A stretch of DNA of 62,997 bases from contig JAKAED010000004.1 in the NCBI GenBank assembly GCA_021820105.1, positions 1 to 62,997 of the forward strand, written 5' to 3'. The DNA is from Actinomycetes bacterium (GTDB lineage: Bacteria > Actinomycetota > Thermoleophilia > Solirubrobacterales > Solirubrobacteraceae). The notes beneath the pieces were generated by a model that saw nothing but the letters and a program-made list of their open reading frames with translations, made no database searches and was not told the DNA's origin. Shown here piece by piece: positions 19,064-28,402 of this stretch. Numbering within the stretch: position 1 is the first letter of the stretch; every line of letters starts with the position of its first letter. Both the position numbers and the translations under genes were made by a program.

Positions 19064-20308
19064 GTGCAACTGCTGGAGCGACCACCGCTGAGACATGAGA
19101 CCGGCGACCCGGAAGCGCTGATCAAGGAGGCCCGACGCCTGCGCCGCCGACGCTGGCTGTTCGGAACGCTCAGTGCCGCACTACTGCTCGGTGCTGGCAC
19201 GTTCGTCGTTGTTGAGCTGCTCGTGCCGTCCGCCACCACGAATGTTGCTGTTGGCCGTGGTCTCAGCGCGGGCTTGCTGCCGAACGGGCCGCTCACAAAC
19301 CTTCAGATCGCTGGACCAATGGCGGTTGCTCCCGACGGCGCGCTCTACATCGCCGACGATCCGAGCACCGGCGTCCACCCGGATGACCGCGTGCTCGTGC
19401 GGCTGCCTGACGGACGCTTCCGCGTGATCGCCGGCACCGGCAGGAGAGGCTTTGGGGGCGACGGTGGACCGGCGGTAAGGGCAGAGCTCTCCGATGTCAC
19501 CGATCTCGCCGTAGCCCCCGACGGCACGCTCTATATCGCCGACAGCGGACGCGTGCGAACCGTAAGCCGCGACGGAATCATCCGCACGGTCGCCGGCAAC
19601 GGCAGGCCCGCGAGGACGATCGTCAAGGGCACACCGGCACGCTCCGCGCCTCTCGGTAGAGACCTCTCGATCGCACTCAGCCCGGGCGGGCAGCTCTACA
19701 TCTCGGTCGGCTCCCCCTGGGGTTCGCCACCGGCACAGATCCTCCGACTCACAACGGCCCGAACCCTCGACCCCGTCCGCACCCTCGTCACATCCGCCCC
19801 CGGCGGCAACCTCGCGGATCACAGGGCCATCGGGAAACCGCTAACAGGCTTCGATCACATCGCCGTCGACGGTCACGGGAACATCGACATCGCCGGCGGC
19901 CCCAGCGGCTGGGGCGTGTGGCAAATCACGCCCAATGGCAACGCACAGCTCATCTCCGCAAACCGGTACGCGCACGGCAACGGAGGCGCGGACCCAGTGC
20001 TTGAGCGCGGACCGCATGGCGTGGTCTACGCGGCCGTCGGCTCACCGGGGCTCTTCCGTGTCGAGCCCAACAAGCTCGTCGCAGCCACCGCAATCAACAA
20101 GCCGCTGGAGCACTCGCTGCAGAGCCGCGCTCTCTTACCCCTGTATTTCGCGATGAACCGCAACGGCACGCTCTACGCCGCCGACTCAGGTCCGATCGGT
20201 TACCAGTTGAAACCGGGCTACGGCTCCGCGTTCCTCCAGCACGTCGTGTCGATCCAAAACGGCCGCACCAGACTCCTGTGGCAGGAGCACAGCGCCACGC
20301 CGAAATAG
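19064..20308 (+). CDS. NHL-repeat/beta-propeller membrane-anchored protein (paralog of 17495 ORF)
   Basis: EALIKEARRLRRRRW + TM + GALYIADDPST..., GTLYIADSGRVRTVSRDGIIRTVAGNG. Confidence 0.72.
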   Translation: MQLLERPPLRHETGDPEALIKEARRLRRRRWLFGTLSAALLLGAGTFVVVELLVPSATTNVAVGRGLSAGLLPNGPLTNLQIAGPMAVAPDGALYIADDPSTGVHPDDRVLVRLPDGRFRVIAGTGRRGFGGDGGPAVRAELSDVTDLAVAPDGTLYIADSGRVRTVSRDGIIRTVAGNGRPARTIVKGTPARSAPLGRDLSIALSPGGQLYISVGSPWGSPPAQILRLTTARTLDPVRTLVTSAPGGNLADHRAIGKPLTGFDHIAVDGHGNIDIAGGPSGWGVWQITPNGNAQLISANRYAHGNGGADPVLERGPHGVVYAAVGSPGLFRVEPNKLVAATAINKPLEHSLQSRALLPLYFAMNRNGTLYAADSGPIGYQLKPGYGSAFLQHVVSIQNGRTRLLWQEHSATPK

Positions 20309-20502
20309 CGCACCCAGCCGAACCAGCCCTCCCCGAATACGCGGAGCTAAACGCCTCCTTCAAACACCCGCGCGCAACCGAATGCAGGTCTGAGAGGCCT
20401 CACCCCCCAGAGACCTCCCCTTTCGCCCAGCAGCAGGACAGCTGAAGCTTCGCGGAGTGTCCTTGAGAGCCACGCCGCTGATCGCTCTTCGTGGGGTGTG
20501 CG

Positions 20503-21039
20503 CTACCCCGCCTGGGGGTTCAGGCCGCCGAGAGCGAACCAGTCAGCGAGCGTGATCTTTGGGATGGCGGCGTTGTTGACGGGCGCGAGCTCCGCTCTGG
20601 CGCCGGGGTAGGGGCGGCGGATCTGGTAGATGACTTCGTGCTTGTGGAGCTTGCTGCCGGCTAGCTGCCCGGCGAGCGCGCCGGCCAGCCCCGCGATGAT
20701 CATGAGTGGGCCGCTCTTGGTGAGGGCGCCAGCGCCCGCGCCGGCGCCGAGGCCCCAAATGAAGCCTTGGGCCTGGCCGTCGATCCACGAGCTGATTTCG
20801 CCTTCGGCGACGTTGTATCCGCAGCGCTCGACCGCGGTGAGGATCGTGTTGACTGCGGCGTCGTTTGGCTCCTGTTCGAGCTGGAACTCAAGCTCGGCGG
20901 GATAGCCGAGCTCGCCCCCGCTGATGCGCTGGACGCTGGCGCCGTCGATGAGGTTCTCGACGATCTCGGCGGTTAGTGGCTGCGCGCCGTGGTGAATCGC
21001 GCGTGCATCGGGTTGCAGTCTGAGGTGATAGACGAACAT
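20503..21039 (-). CDS. Hypothetical protein with Gly-rich membrane segment
   Basis: GFIWGLGAGAGAGALTKSGPLMIIAGLAGALAGQLAG. Confidence 0.5.
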   Translation of the reverse strand: MFVYHLRLQPDARAIHHGAQPLTAEIVENLIDGASVQRISGGELGYPAELEFQLEQEPNDAAVNTILTAVERCGYNVAEGEISSWIDGQAQGFIWGLGAGAGAGALTKSGPLMIIAGLAGALAGQLAGSKLHKHEVIYQIRRPYPGARAELAPVNNAAIPKITLADWFALGGLNPQAG

Positions 21040-21057
21040 TGCTCTCTCCTCTTGGGG

Positions 21058-22341
21058 CTAGGCAGCGGTTTCGGTGAGGTCTGATGCGGAAGTGTCCGCC
21101 CGCCAGTTGAACTCGAGTTCGGGGTCATCGCCGACGCCCCGCCAGTGCGAGGCCACCCAGGTAACACCCGGGCCGAGCTTGATCCCGAGGGCCGCGGCCG
21201 CGCGAACTTTCTCAGGGTCCGGCGTCTGGCCTAGGGGCAGCTGTCTCGCGTGGCCGACCACATGGTGCTGGGTGAGGGCGTGAGCCGTCACGAGGGTGGG
21301 GACGAGATCACCGGGGATTTTCGAGTTGTCCGCGGTCCCCGGAGCAGGCGCGGGACGCAGACGCCTGGCGTGCGGCACCGTTGTCCGCCCAACTGGGATG
21401 CCTGTGCGGCGAGCCGGAGCTCGGCGTATCCCGTTGGCGGCGCGGCGGCTGTCCGCAGCGTTCGGGTCCACGCAGGTCAAATGCGCGAAGGTCTCCAGGG
21501 CGATCAGCCAGGCGGTCACAAGGTTTGCGCTGTCGGGGACCGGTGGGGTGATCGCGAGCGGCAGAATCTCGCCGGGCGCTGCGAGACGCAGCGCGGCTTG
21601 CACCGATGAGCCGTCCGCGGAGGCCATCTCGAAGGAAACCTCGACGTGCCGCGATGTCGAGATCTTGTGAAACGCGATCGTGACGCCGTCGATCTCGCGA
21701 TGGATTCGGGCGCGAGCTGCGTAGTCGCGTACCCGGTTCTCGCGGATCCGGCTGCTGGCAGCGATCGCGCGCTCGCGCTCCTGCGGGGTTGCGGTTCCTG
21801 GCAGCTCCGTGAGGATCGTTCGCGGGTTGGCGGCGCCGAGCGCTGCTCGAAGGTCCTCCCAACAATGGTGTCCGAGGAGCAGGAAGTTGCCGTCGACCTT
21901 GTGGCCGTCGCTCTCGATGGTTGCGTGGGTCGGTTTGATCAGCCCGATGCGTTTCCCGTCGCGGTGGATCTCCAGCAGGCGGGGGCGCATCTGCACGCTG
22001 AGGCCCGGGATCCGCTGGACCAGTTCGTTGTCAGCTGCCTCACGGAGCCGTTGGCCGTACTGCCGAACACCGATCTCGTCGATCACATCCAGCGCGCCGC
22101 TGCCGCCAGGGCCTGCGGGCTCGCCGTTGATGAGGACCTGGCCGTCGTTCTGTTCGACCTCAGCGCCGAGCGGGTTTAGGAACTCGGCGACCCGCTCCGC
22201 CAATCGGCGCGCTCGCTCGGCTGCCTGGGTTGCGTGAGCGCGGGCGATCTGCTCGTCGCGCAGCCGATCTTCCGCAGCTGTCCGACCGCCCCAGTTTGTA
22301 TGTTTCCGCTGCTTCCTACGGTTCTTTCTGTTCTTCGGCAT
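21058..22341 (-). CDS. Hypothetical protein
   Basis: Starts MPKNRKNRRKQRKHTNWGG; no recognised domain. Confidence 0.5.
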   Translation of the reverse strand: MPKNRKNRRKQRKHTNWGGRTAAEDRLRDEQIARAHATQAAERARRLAERVAEFLNPLGAEVEQNDGQVLINGEPAGPGGSGALDVIDEIGVRQYGQRLREAADNELVQRIPGLSVQMRPRLLEIHRDGKRIGLIKPTHATIESDGHKVDGNFLLLGHHCWEDLRAALGAANPRTILTELPGTATPQERERAIAASSRIRENRVRDYAARARIHREIDGVTIAFHKISTSRHVEVSFEMASADGSSVQAALRLAAPGEILPLAITPPVPDSANLVTAWLIALETFAHLTCVDPNAADSRRAANGIRRAPARRTGIPVGRTTVPHARRLRPAPAPGTADNSKIPGDLVPTLVTAHALTQHHVVGHARQLPLGQTPDPEKVRAAAALGIKLGPGVTWVASHWRGVGDDPELEFNWRADTSASDLTETAA

Positions 22342-22461
22342 CAGCGTCCCTTTTCGTCCCGTTCGTGACCACAGACGAACGATACGGACGCGGCCGGACG
22401 TCTTCGCGTGGGCAGCCGGGGCGAGGCTCGTTGCCATTCCCGCGCCCCAATGCGTATTAGG

Positions 22462-23487
22462 TCACAGAACGTGGGCGATGTCGTCGCGACCGCGGCCGGC
22501 TCGGATGTAGCCGGCTAGCACGCGCTGGTCTTTGTGGCGGGTGATGTCGGCGATCTGGATGGGGTTGTGGCCATCGCGGGCAGCCTGTGTGGCGTACCCG
22601 GAGCGCAGCGAGTGGCCGGCGAACTCGCCGGGATCGAGGCCGGCGGCGCGGGCGCGTTTCTTGATGATGAGCGCGACTGACTGTGCGGTGAGAGGGGAGC
22701 TGATCGCGCCGGTACGGGTCACGCGCCGAAACACGGGACCGTCGGTCAGCCCGGCGCCGTCAAGCCATGCCCGCAGCGCCCTCACAGGGCAGGGGTTGGG
22801 CGACTGGCCGTAGACGAGCAGCAACTCCGTTCCGCGACCCTGCTGGTCGGTCTTTGATTTTGCGATCCGGACTGTCACGCCATCTGGAGAAGGGGAGAGG
22901 TCCTCAACCTTTATCGCGACCAGCTCTGAGCGCCGCAACCCGAGCGCGAACCCTACGAGCAGCAGCGCCCGGTCGCGAAGCCCGGTTGTCTGGCTGGTGT
23001 CGATGCGGTCGACCATCTCGAGGATCGGCTCTCTGAGCAGCGCGGTCTTCTTGCGAGCGGCGGCGCCATGCACGCGCGCGATCCCTTCGAGCACGGTGAG
23101 GAACGCGGGGTCGGAGGTGGGAGGGAGGTGCCCGGATTGGCGGTGCGCTCGGGCGATCGCGGCGGCGTGCCGGCGGATGGTGGAGACGCTCAGCCCGCGC
23201 TGTGCCATCGAGGTGACATAACACGTGACAACGGAGACGGGCGCCGGCAGCGGCAGGAACTCATAGCGCGCGCACCAGGTCGCGAACTGCTTCCAGTCGC
23301 TGGCGTAGGCGCGCGAGGTGTTCTCGGCCTGGGCATGCGATGCGTACTGCTTGGCGGCGTCGATCAGCTCCTCGAGCTCGGCGGCGAGGTGCGCGGGTAG
23401 CCTGGCCGGGATTCCGTCGGGCCGGTGCTCGAGCGCGAGCATTAGCTCGCCTTCGACCGTTTCGACGGGCTCGCCCTCGACATCCAT
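22462..23487 (-). CDS. Tyrosine recombinase/integrase
   Basis: LGLRRSELVAI, KSKTDQQGRG, GHSLRSGYATQAA, TRHKDQRVLAGY (R-K-HxxR-H-Y). Confidence 0.9.
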   Translation of the reverse strand: MDVEGEPVETVEGELMLALEHRPDGIPARLPAHLAAELEELIDAAKQYASHAQAENTSRAYASDWKQFATWCARYEFLPLPAPVSVVTCYVTSMAQRGLSVSTIRRHAAAIARAHRQSGHLPPTSDPAFLTVLEGIARVHGAAARKKTALLREPILEMVDRIDTSQTTGLRDRALLLVGFALGLRRSELVAIKVEDLSPSPDGVTVRIAKSKTDQQGRGTELLLVYGQSPNPCPVRALRAWLDGAGLTDGPVFRRVTRTGAISSPLTAQSVALIIKKRARAAGLDPGEFAGHSLRSGYATQAARDGHNPIQIADITRHKDQRVLAGYIRAGRGRDDIAHVL

Positions 23488-23521
23488 GCAGGCCAGTTTT
23501 CCGGGTCCGCTCGCCGCTGTC

Positions 23522-23551
23522 AACTAGCGATAACAGCACGTATCGCTAGTT
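23522..23551. promoter_or_regulatory. lox-like inverted repeat: perfect 11-bp arms, 8-bp spacer
   Basis: AACTAGCGATA-ACAGCACG-TATCGCTAGTT directly upstream of the tyrosine recombinase start. Confidence 0.75.
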
Positions 23552-23582
23552 TCATTTCTACCCGGCCAGAGGCAGGAACCGC

Positions 23583-23651
23583 TGTGAAATGTCGTTCGTT
23601 TGTCAGCGGACTTGGCGGCTGTTGGCAGTCTTCTCGGTCGTGAGGTGTCAC
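23583..23651 (-). repeat. Right end of the Mu/Tn5053-type transposon
   Basis: TGTGAAATGTCGTTCGTTTGTCAGCGGAC... just beyond the third gene stop; second copy at 8801-8864. Confidence 0.7.
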
Positions 23652-25363
23652 ACGCTCGATGCTCCATCGAGCGTGAGCTTGCTCGGCGGTGGATCGCTGT
23701 CGCGAATGTCTTTCGGGTATGCGGGTAACCGCTCGTCCCAGCAAAGGCTGTACACGCCTCGGTCACTCAGGCGGTAGCCGAATGGCCCGAAGTTCGCGAC
23801 ATAGCCGGCTTCCCTGAGGTCCTCGAGCGCAGCTCGCAGTTCGCCCCTCGCGTCGTACGGACCGGTATGACCACGCGAGACGAGGTTGGCGAGGAGCAGG
23901 ACAAGCCGGGAATGCATCCGTCCTTGGCTGGACGTTGCGTCGCGGTACTTCGGCAGTTCGTGGTTGCGGTGCTTGATCAGGAAAAGAAGGATCTCCTCGG
24001 GGCCGGCGTCCTCGTTGAGGTGCGTGGTCGATACCGAGTGGCTGTCGTTGATCGCCTTCGTGGTCAATTCGTACTCGTGTGGATAGATCCCAAGAAGAAT
24101 CCCCCGCTGGCGCAGGTCCTGGATGTCCTGGCGGACAGACGCTGGAATGTTCTGGCGGCTGATGGCCCAGTGCCCCTGTCTGAAAGGCCCGGTCAGCGCC
24201 CTGGACAGGATCCCCGCGATCAACTCAGGCGGGTCTGTGTAGCGCGCCTCCGAGCACGGCTTATCAGAGTCATCGATCGGAGGATCTGTTTCGGGTGCTT
24301 TCCACCGTTGGGTGGACACCCACACTCCCCCAGAGAACGGCGACCACGCCCAATCGCTGGTGGCGTTCCGGATTACGGCTCTAATGATCGGCCGGATCTC
24401 GGTCGGAAATTCGATGCCAGCAACCCTGGTGGCGGTCAGCTGTTCTGGCCCGAGGACGGCCAGGTGCCGGTCGGAGAGGTGCGTCCAATGCCGGAGAAAC
24501 CGGACCGCCGCGCGCCAGGGATCGATGTCCTCTAACAGCTCGTCGAGTAGCCGCTGGGTGATTGTCTGTGGTTCAAATGGCGGCCCGGTCGGCGGCGGGT
24601 CGGGAAGTGCTCTCCCGTGCCGCAAGAGCCCGACGAGGGCTCCTTTCGCGAGAATGTCGCGGAGGTGGTCATCGTGTGTTGCTGCGGCGAGGGCGAGTGC
24701 TCTGCCGAGTTCGTCGCGTGATGCCTGGGCCCACGAGCCATCGAAGAACCAGCCGATGCGAGTTGCGCTCCCATGGAAGGCGCGGTCGACGCGCAAGTAC
24801 TCGGCGTCACTGAGTTGGCAGAAGCATTGTGTTCTGAAGTCGAGCAGCTTGACTGGCTCGATCCGTGGCCACTCGATTGGTGGGCTCTCGGGAGCTGTTG
24901 GTCGTCGGGGTCCGTTGATGAACGCTTCGATCGTGGTGGTCGGCTGCACGTGAGAGCCCGTGCCGCAATACAGCAGGGCAAGATCGAGATCGCGCATCTC
25001 GGCCCACGGGCGCAGCTGTTCTAGCGCGGTTGCCGGTAGGTGCTGGGCCTGAAGGATCACAAGCTCACGGATCTGATTCGCTTCCAGCCAGACGTCGGCG
25101 TACCCCTGGTGCGGGCGTGGATCTTTCCACCTGGTGGATGCGCGCTTGCCCATGGCCCATAGGAGCTCTGCCGTCCCCAACCCGGCGCCTGGCGGCATCG
25201 TGACCCCTGGCGCGATCGCGACTGTTAGCACCGTTGTGCATGAGCGCGCGAGCCGCTGCAGCGCGTGCACGTTCGCGACATCGTCGCTGCGGTCGACGAG
25301 GATGTCGACCCGGTTCTCATGCGAGATCGGCGAGCTGAAGGATGGTATGCCGGACGACGGCAT
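23648..25363 (-). CDS. Third gene of Mu-like transposon; N-terminus resembles a degenerate TniB-type ATPase core
   Basis: RELVILQAQHLPATALEQLRPWAEMRDLDLALLYCG aligns with the TniB Walker B region; same strand, overlaps tniB-like gene; start uncertain. Confidence 0.6.
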   Translation of the reverse strand: MPSSGIPSFSSPISHENRVDILVDRSDDVANVHALQRLARSCTTVLTVAIAPGVTMPPGAGLGTAELLWAMGKRASTRWKDPRPHQGYADVWLEANQIRELVILQAQHLPATALEQLRPWAEMRDLDLALLYCGTGSHVQPTTTIEAFINGPRRPTAPESPPIEWPRIEPVKLLDFRTQCFCQLSDAEYLRVDRAFHGSATRIGWFFDGSWAQASRDELGRALALAAATHDDHLRDILAKGALVGLLRHGRALPDPPPTGPPFEPQTITQRLLDELLEDIDPWRAAVRFLRHWTHLSDRHLAVLGPEQLTATRVAGIEFPTEIRPIIRAVIRNATSDWAWSPFSGGVWVSTQRWKAPETDPPIDDSDKPCSEARYTDPPELIAGILSRALTGPFRQGHWAISRQNIPASVRQDIQDLRQRGILLGIYPHEYELTTKAINDSHSVSTTHLNEDAGPEEILLFLIKHRNHELPKYRDATSSQGRMHSRLVLLLANLVSRGHTGPYDARGELRAALEDLREAGYVANFGPFGYRLSDRGVYSLCWDERLPAYPKDIRDSDPPPSKLTLDGASSV

Positions 25364-26051
25364 CGTCAATTCTCGGTTTGCCAGCGCGCTCGCAGAGCTG
25401 CAGCGCGTTGTGAGTGAACACGGCCCAGGACCGCATGTATCCACGCGTGACTTCGTTGTCGATAGCAGTCAAGAGCTCCGGCTTCACCCCTTCATAGATC
25501 GGGTGATAGGTCGGGATCAGCTTCAGGATGTCTTCTTGGCTGAGCGGCGCGAACCTCACGGCTCGTGCGAGCCTCGACTTCAGCATCGGCTCTCGGTCTA
25601 TGACCTCCCAGGCACCATTGCCCCCGTCGAAGACGAGCCCAAACTGGGTGCGATCGTCGTCGTGCAGGAGCCGCAGATCGTCAAACGATGTCGGCGCGAG
25701 GTTCTGTGCCTCCTCGAAAATGAGCAGCCGCGGCTCCTCGGCGAGGATTGGCAACAGCCGTAGAGCGATTTGTGACCTGCTCGCACGGGTCTCCCGTCCG
25801 GTCAGCGCCTCCCACAGTGCTGCGACGACGAACCGTTCCGTGGGACGGCGCAGCACCACCACCTTCACCACTGGCACAGAGACACCGGCCAGGGCCTCCG
25901 CGATCGCGAACGTCTTCCCGAGCCCGGCCAAGCCATGGATTGCGACGATCGACCGGTGGGTCACGGAGTCCAGCACGGCCTCGCGGGCAAGCAGGAAATT
26001 CCGTGTGATCAGCACCTTCGCTTCCGGGACGTTGAGGAAGTGACCGGTCAT
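25317..26051 (-). CDS. TniB/TnsC-like AAA ATPase of Mu-type transposon
   Basis: VAIHGLAGLGKTFAIAEAL (Walker A), PRLLIFEEAQNLAP (Walker B); ATGA-type overlap with transposase. Confidence 0.85.
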   Translation of the reverse strand: MTGHFLNVPEAKVLITRNFLLAREAVLDSVTHRSIVAIHGLAGLGKTFAIAEALAGVSVPVVKVVVLRRPTERFVVAALWEALTGRETRASRSQIALRLLPILAEEPRLLIFEEAQNLAPTSFDDLRLLHDDDRTQFGLVFDGGNGAWEVIDREPMLKSRLARAVRFAPLSQEDILKLIPTYHPIYEGVKPELLTAIDNEVTRGYMRSWAVFTHNALQLCERAGKPRIDDAVVRHTILQLADLA

Positions 26052-27550
26052 CGGATGCCCCGGCCGCCGTTGTTGCGGCGGGGCTTCGCGGCCGTGTTCA
26101 GTTCCTCAGCAAGGCCCAGGGCCCCGAGCAGCTCATCGGACTTTCGGTCCGTGAGCCCCTTGCGGACTCGCGAGCTGCGCTTCGCAGATCTGTCTGTAAT
26201 CACGGTGATGTCTGCCGCCGGCGTCGTGCCGGTCAGTGGCTCGGTCCTGGCCTTTGCGGCTCGGCTTGCTTTGGACTTTTCCTTCGCGGCAGTGCGCTTC
26301 GCCGCTTGCCGGTACGCGATCACCTCCTCCTTTCCATCCCGACCGAGCTGCCCCGCAACCGTGGCGGTACAGACGTGGCCCGTTTCGTCGAAGACCTCGA
26401 TCGATCGCTTGTCGTGGGGCATGTAACGGACCTGCACTGTTTTGCCGTGGAGGTCGTGCAGCTTGCCGGCCACGTAGTACTCATTGCCGTGCCGAATCCC
26501 CTTTGCTTCGACGATGCGGGTCTCGTCGGCCATCATCATCCAACGCAACCGCTCCGGCTCGACGACATCCAGGACGGTGCTTGATGTGGCCCACTTCTGC
26601 TCGGGGATCAGGCCGCCGAGCGAGGAGTGAATGCGGGTGCGGTTGTAGTGCTCGACATACCTGCGGATCTCCTCTTGCAACTCGGCCAGAGTGAGCGGTC
26701 GACGCTGGGCGTAGAGCTTTCCATCGGCGCGTCGTGGTCCTCCGAGGTAATGCGGGAGTGTCGCGATCAACTCCTCGCGGATCGTGAGATGAAGCCTCTC
26801 GACCTTTCCTTTCTGATACGGCGAGTACGGGGCCGTCTTGCTCACCACAAACCCAACCTCGGCAGCAGCCCGCGTGACGGCGGTCGCCAGGAAATCCCGG
26901 CCACCATCAAACCTGACCACGTGCGGAACCCCGCCCCACGGCCCACGCTCCGGGTCGATGACGATCGCCTCGCGCAGCGCCGCCAGCACCTCGGCCGAGG
27001 ACGGGTACAGCGACAGAGCCCAGCCCATGATCAGCCTCGAGAAGCCGTCCTCGATCACGGTCATCCACGGACTCTGGAGACGTGAGCCGCGCAGCGGCAC
27101 GACATGGAGGTCGAGTTGCGCATGATCGGCTTCCCAGACCTCGTTGCGTGCCTCTGGCTCCCAGGTCAGGTAGATCGAGTTGCGCCGCCAGCCCTCCTCG
27201 CCGTCCCGCGCGTACCCGCGTGTGGCCGCCGACAGTTGGCGCTTGATCGCGCGCCGGTACACGCTCTCTGAGCGGACAGGCGCGCCCGCTTGCCTCAGCA
27301 TGCTGTGGGCACGCGAGGAATTGCCGGCGGACATGAAGTACGCCTGGACGGCCTCCGGGGTGAGGCTCCACGGCTCGCGCTTCTTAGGCGAATAGCCGCC
27401 GACTGCCATCCAGCGGTGTATGGATCGCTCACTCACCCCCAGGCTGACGGCGGCGAGCCGGACCGCCCCCTTCGGAAGCCTCCCCTGCTGTTTGAGGGCG
27501 AGCAAACGCAACACGGCAGCGTTGCGCCGTTCAACGACGTACGGATTCAC
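26048..27550 (-). CDS. Mu/TniA-type DDE (rve) transposase
   Basis: EVWEADHAQLDLHV, VVRFDGGRDFLATAV, SPYQKGKVERLHLTIREEL DDE motif; N-terminal HTH. Confidence 0.9.
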   Translation of the reverse strand: MNPYVVERRNAAVLRLLALKQQGRLPKGAVRLAAVSLGVSERSIHRWMAVGGYSPKKREPWSLTPEAVQAYFMSAGNSSRAHSMLRQAGAPVRSESVYRRAIKRQLSAATRGYARDGEEGWRRNSIYLTWEPEARNEVWEADHAQLDLHVVPLRGSRLQSPWMTVIEDGFSRLIMGWALSLYPSSAEVLAALREAIVIDPERGPWGGVPHVVRFDGGRDFLATAVTRAAAEVGFVVSKTAPYSPYQKGKVERLHLTIREELIATLPHYLGGPRRADGKLYAQRRPLTLAELQEEIRRYVEHYNRTRIHSSLGGLIPEQKWATSSTVLDVVEPERLRWMMMADETRIVEAKGIRHGNEYYVAGKLHDLHGKTVQVRYMPHDKRSIEVFDETGHVCTATVAGQLGRDGKEEVIAYRQAAKRTAAKEKSKASRAAKARTEPLTGTTPAADITVITDRSAKRSSRVRKGLTDRKSDELLGALGLAEELNTAAKPRRNNGGRGIR

Positions 27551-27583
27551 CGTCTACCTCCTGGGACCTGCAATGGCAACATC

Positions 27584-27644
27584 GGATGTGGGTTGGCTTT
27601 ACAACCCAACATCCCTGGACGTTGCGTTGGATTCCCTATCCAAC
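27584..27644. promoter_or_regulatory. Two inverted repeats upstream of the DDE transposase
   Basis: GGATGTGGGTTG-N6-CAACCCAACATCC (27584-27614) and GTTGGAT-TCCCT-ATCCAAC (27626-27644). Confidence 0.55.
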
Positions 27645-27747
27645 ACCCGTCTCCTGCACAAGCCTCGCAAGACGCAGGCGCTCACCCGCGGAGACCCGAA
27701 CGCCCGGGACTGCCTGGTGCGCTAGTCCGCGGCGACCGGCACGGCGC

Positions 27748-28092
27748 TCATCGTGTGCCTTCGCCGGTCACAGTGAGATAGCGCTCGATCGCTGCGTCTG
27801 ACCCGTTGGCTCGCAGATCGAGCTCGCCGCGCAACTTGAGGATGCGGTACTCGATGAAGAACTCCGGGGCCAGGTCGAACACCCCGGCGAGCAACTCGAG
27901 CGCGCGCGGGCTCGGCACCTCTCGCCCGTTGACGAGACCCGAGATGTAGGTGTAGTCGATCCCCTTACCGGTCTCATCTATCTCGCGGGTCCGAGCCGAA
28001 ACCGCCCTCAAGGTTGTCTTGTGCTCGTCGAAAAGACGCCGCAAAACCACCGGTGCCTTCTCCTGATTTGGGGCCTTCGGCGGGCGGATCAT
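27748..28092 (-). CDS. XRE-like HTH transcriptional regulator
   Basis: LRAVSARTREIDETGKGIDYTYISGLVNGREVPSPRALELLAGVFDLAPEFF. Confidence 0.75.
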   Translation of the reverse strand: MIRPPKAPNQEKAPVVLRRLFDEHKTTLRAVSARTREIDETGKGIDYTYISGLVNGREVPSPRALELLAGVFDLAPEFFIEYRILKLRGELDLRANGSDAAIERYLTVTGEGTR

Positions 28093-28296
28093 GGCACTCA
28101 CCTTAGGCGCCGTTGCGGCGGAAGAGCGGGCTACGCCGGAGAAGAAACCCCCTCTCTGACCTAAGAGTAGGCAAGTCAGCGCGGGAGAAGTTAGCCCCTG
28201 TCCCCGGAGAAGATGCCCACGGTCCGCCAGTGGAAAGCCCAACGGCCCACGACGCCACACTTCCGGGCGGTCCTTCGCGGAGCAACCGTGCGTAGT

Positions 28297-28332
28297 TTTG
28301 AGACTTTTTTAGACTTGGCGCGAAGTCTCAAA
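28297..28332. repeat. Perfect 10-bp inverted repeat with 16-bp spacer
   Basis: TTTGAGACTT-ttttagacttggcgcg-AAGTCTCAAA in an AT-richer intergenic segment. Confidence 0.6.
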
Positions 28333-28402
28333 TTGTCTAGAAGGGCGATCGGCTCCCGGATCCGAACCTCGCGCGGCTGTCCGGCCCGCTCTCGATGATC
28401 TG

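Noticed and set aside
22462-23551. The tyrosine recombinase as an integral gene of the Mu-like transposon
   Set aside because: A transposon terminus (TGTGAAATG...) at 23583 separates it from the tni-like genes; it may still act on the element but is not shown to be inside it.
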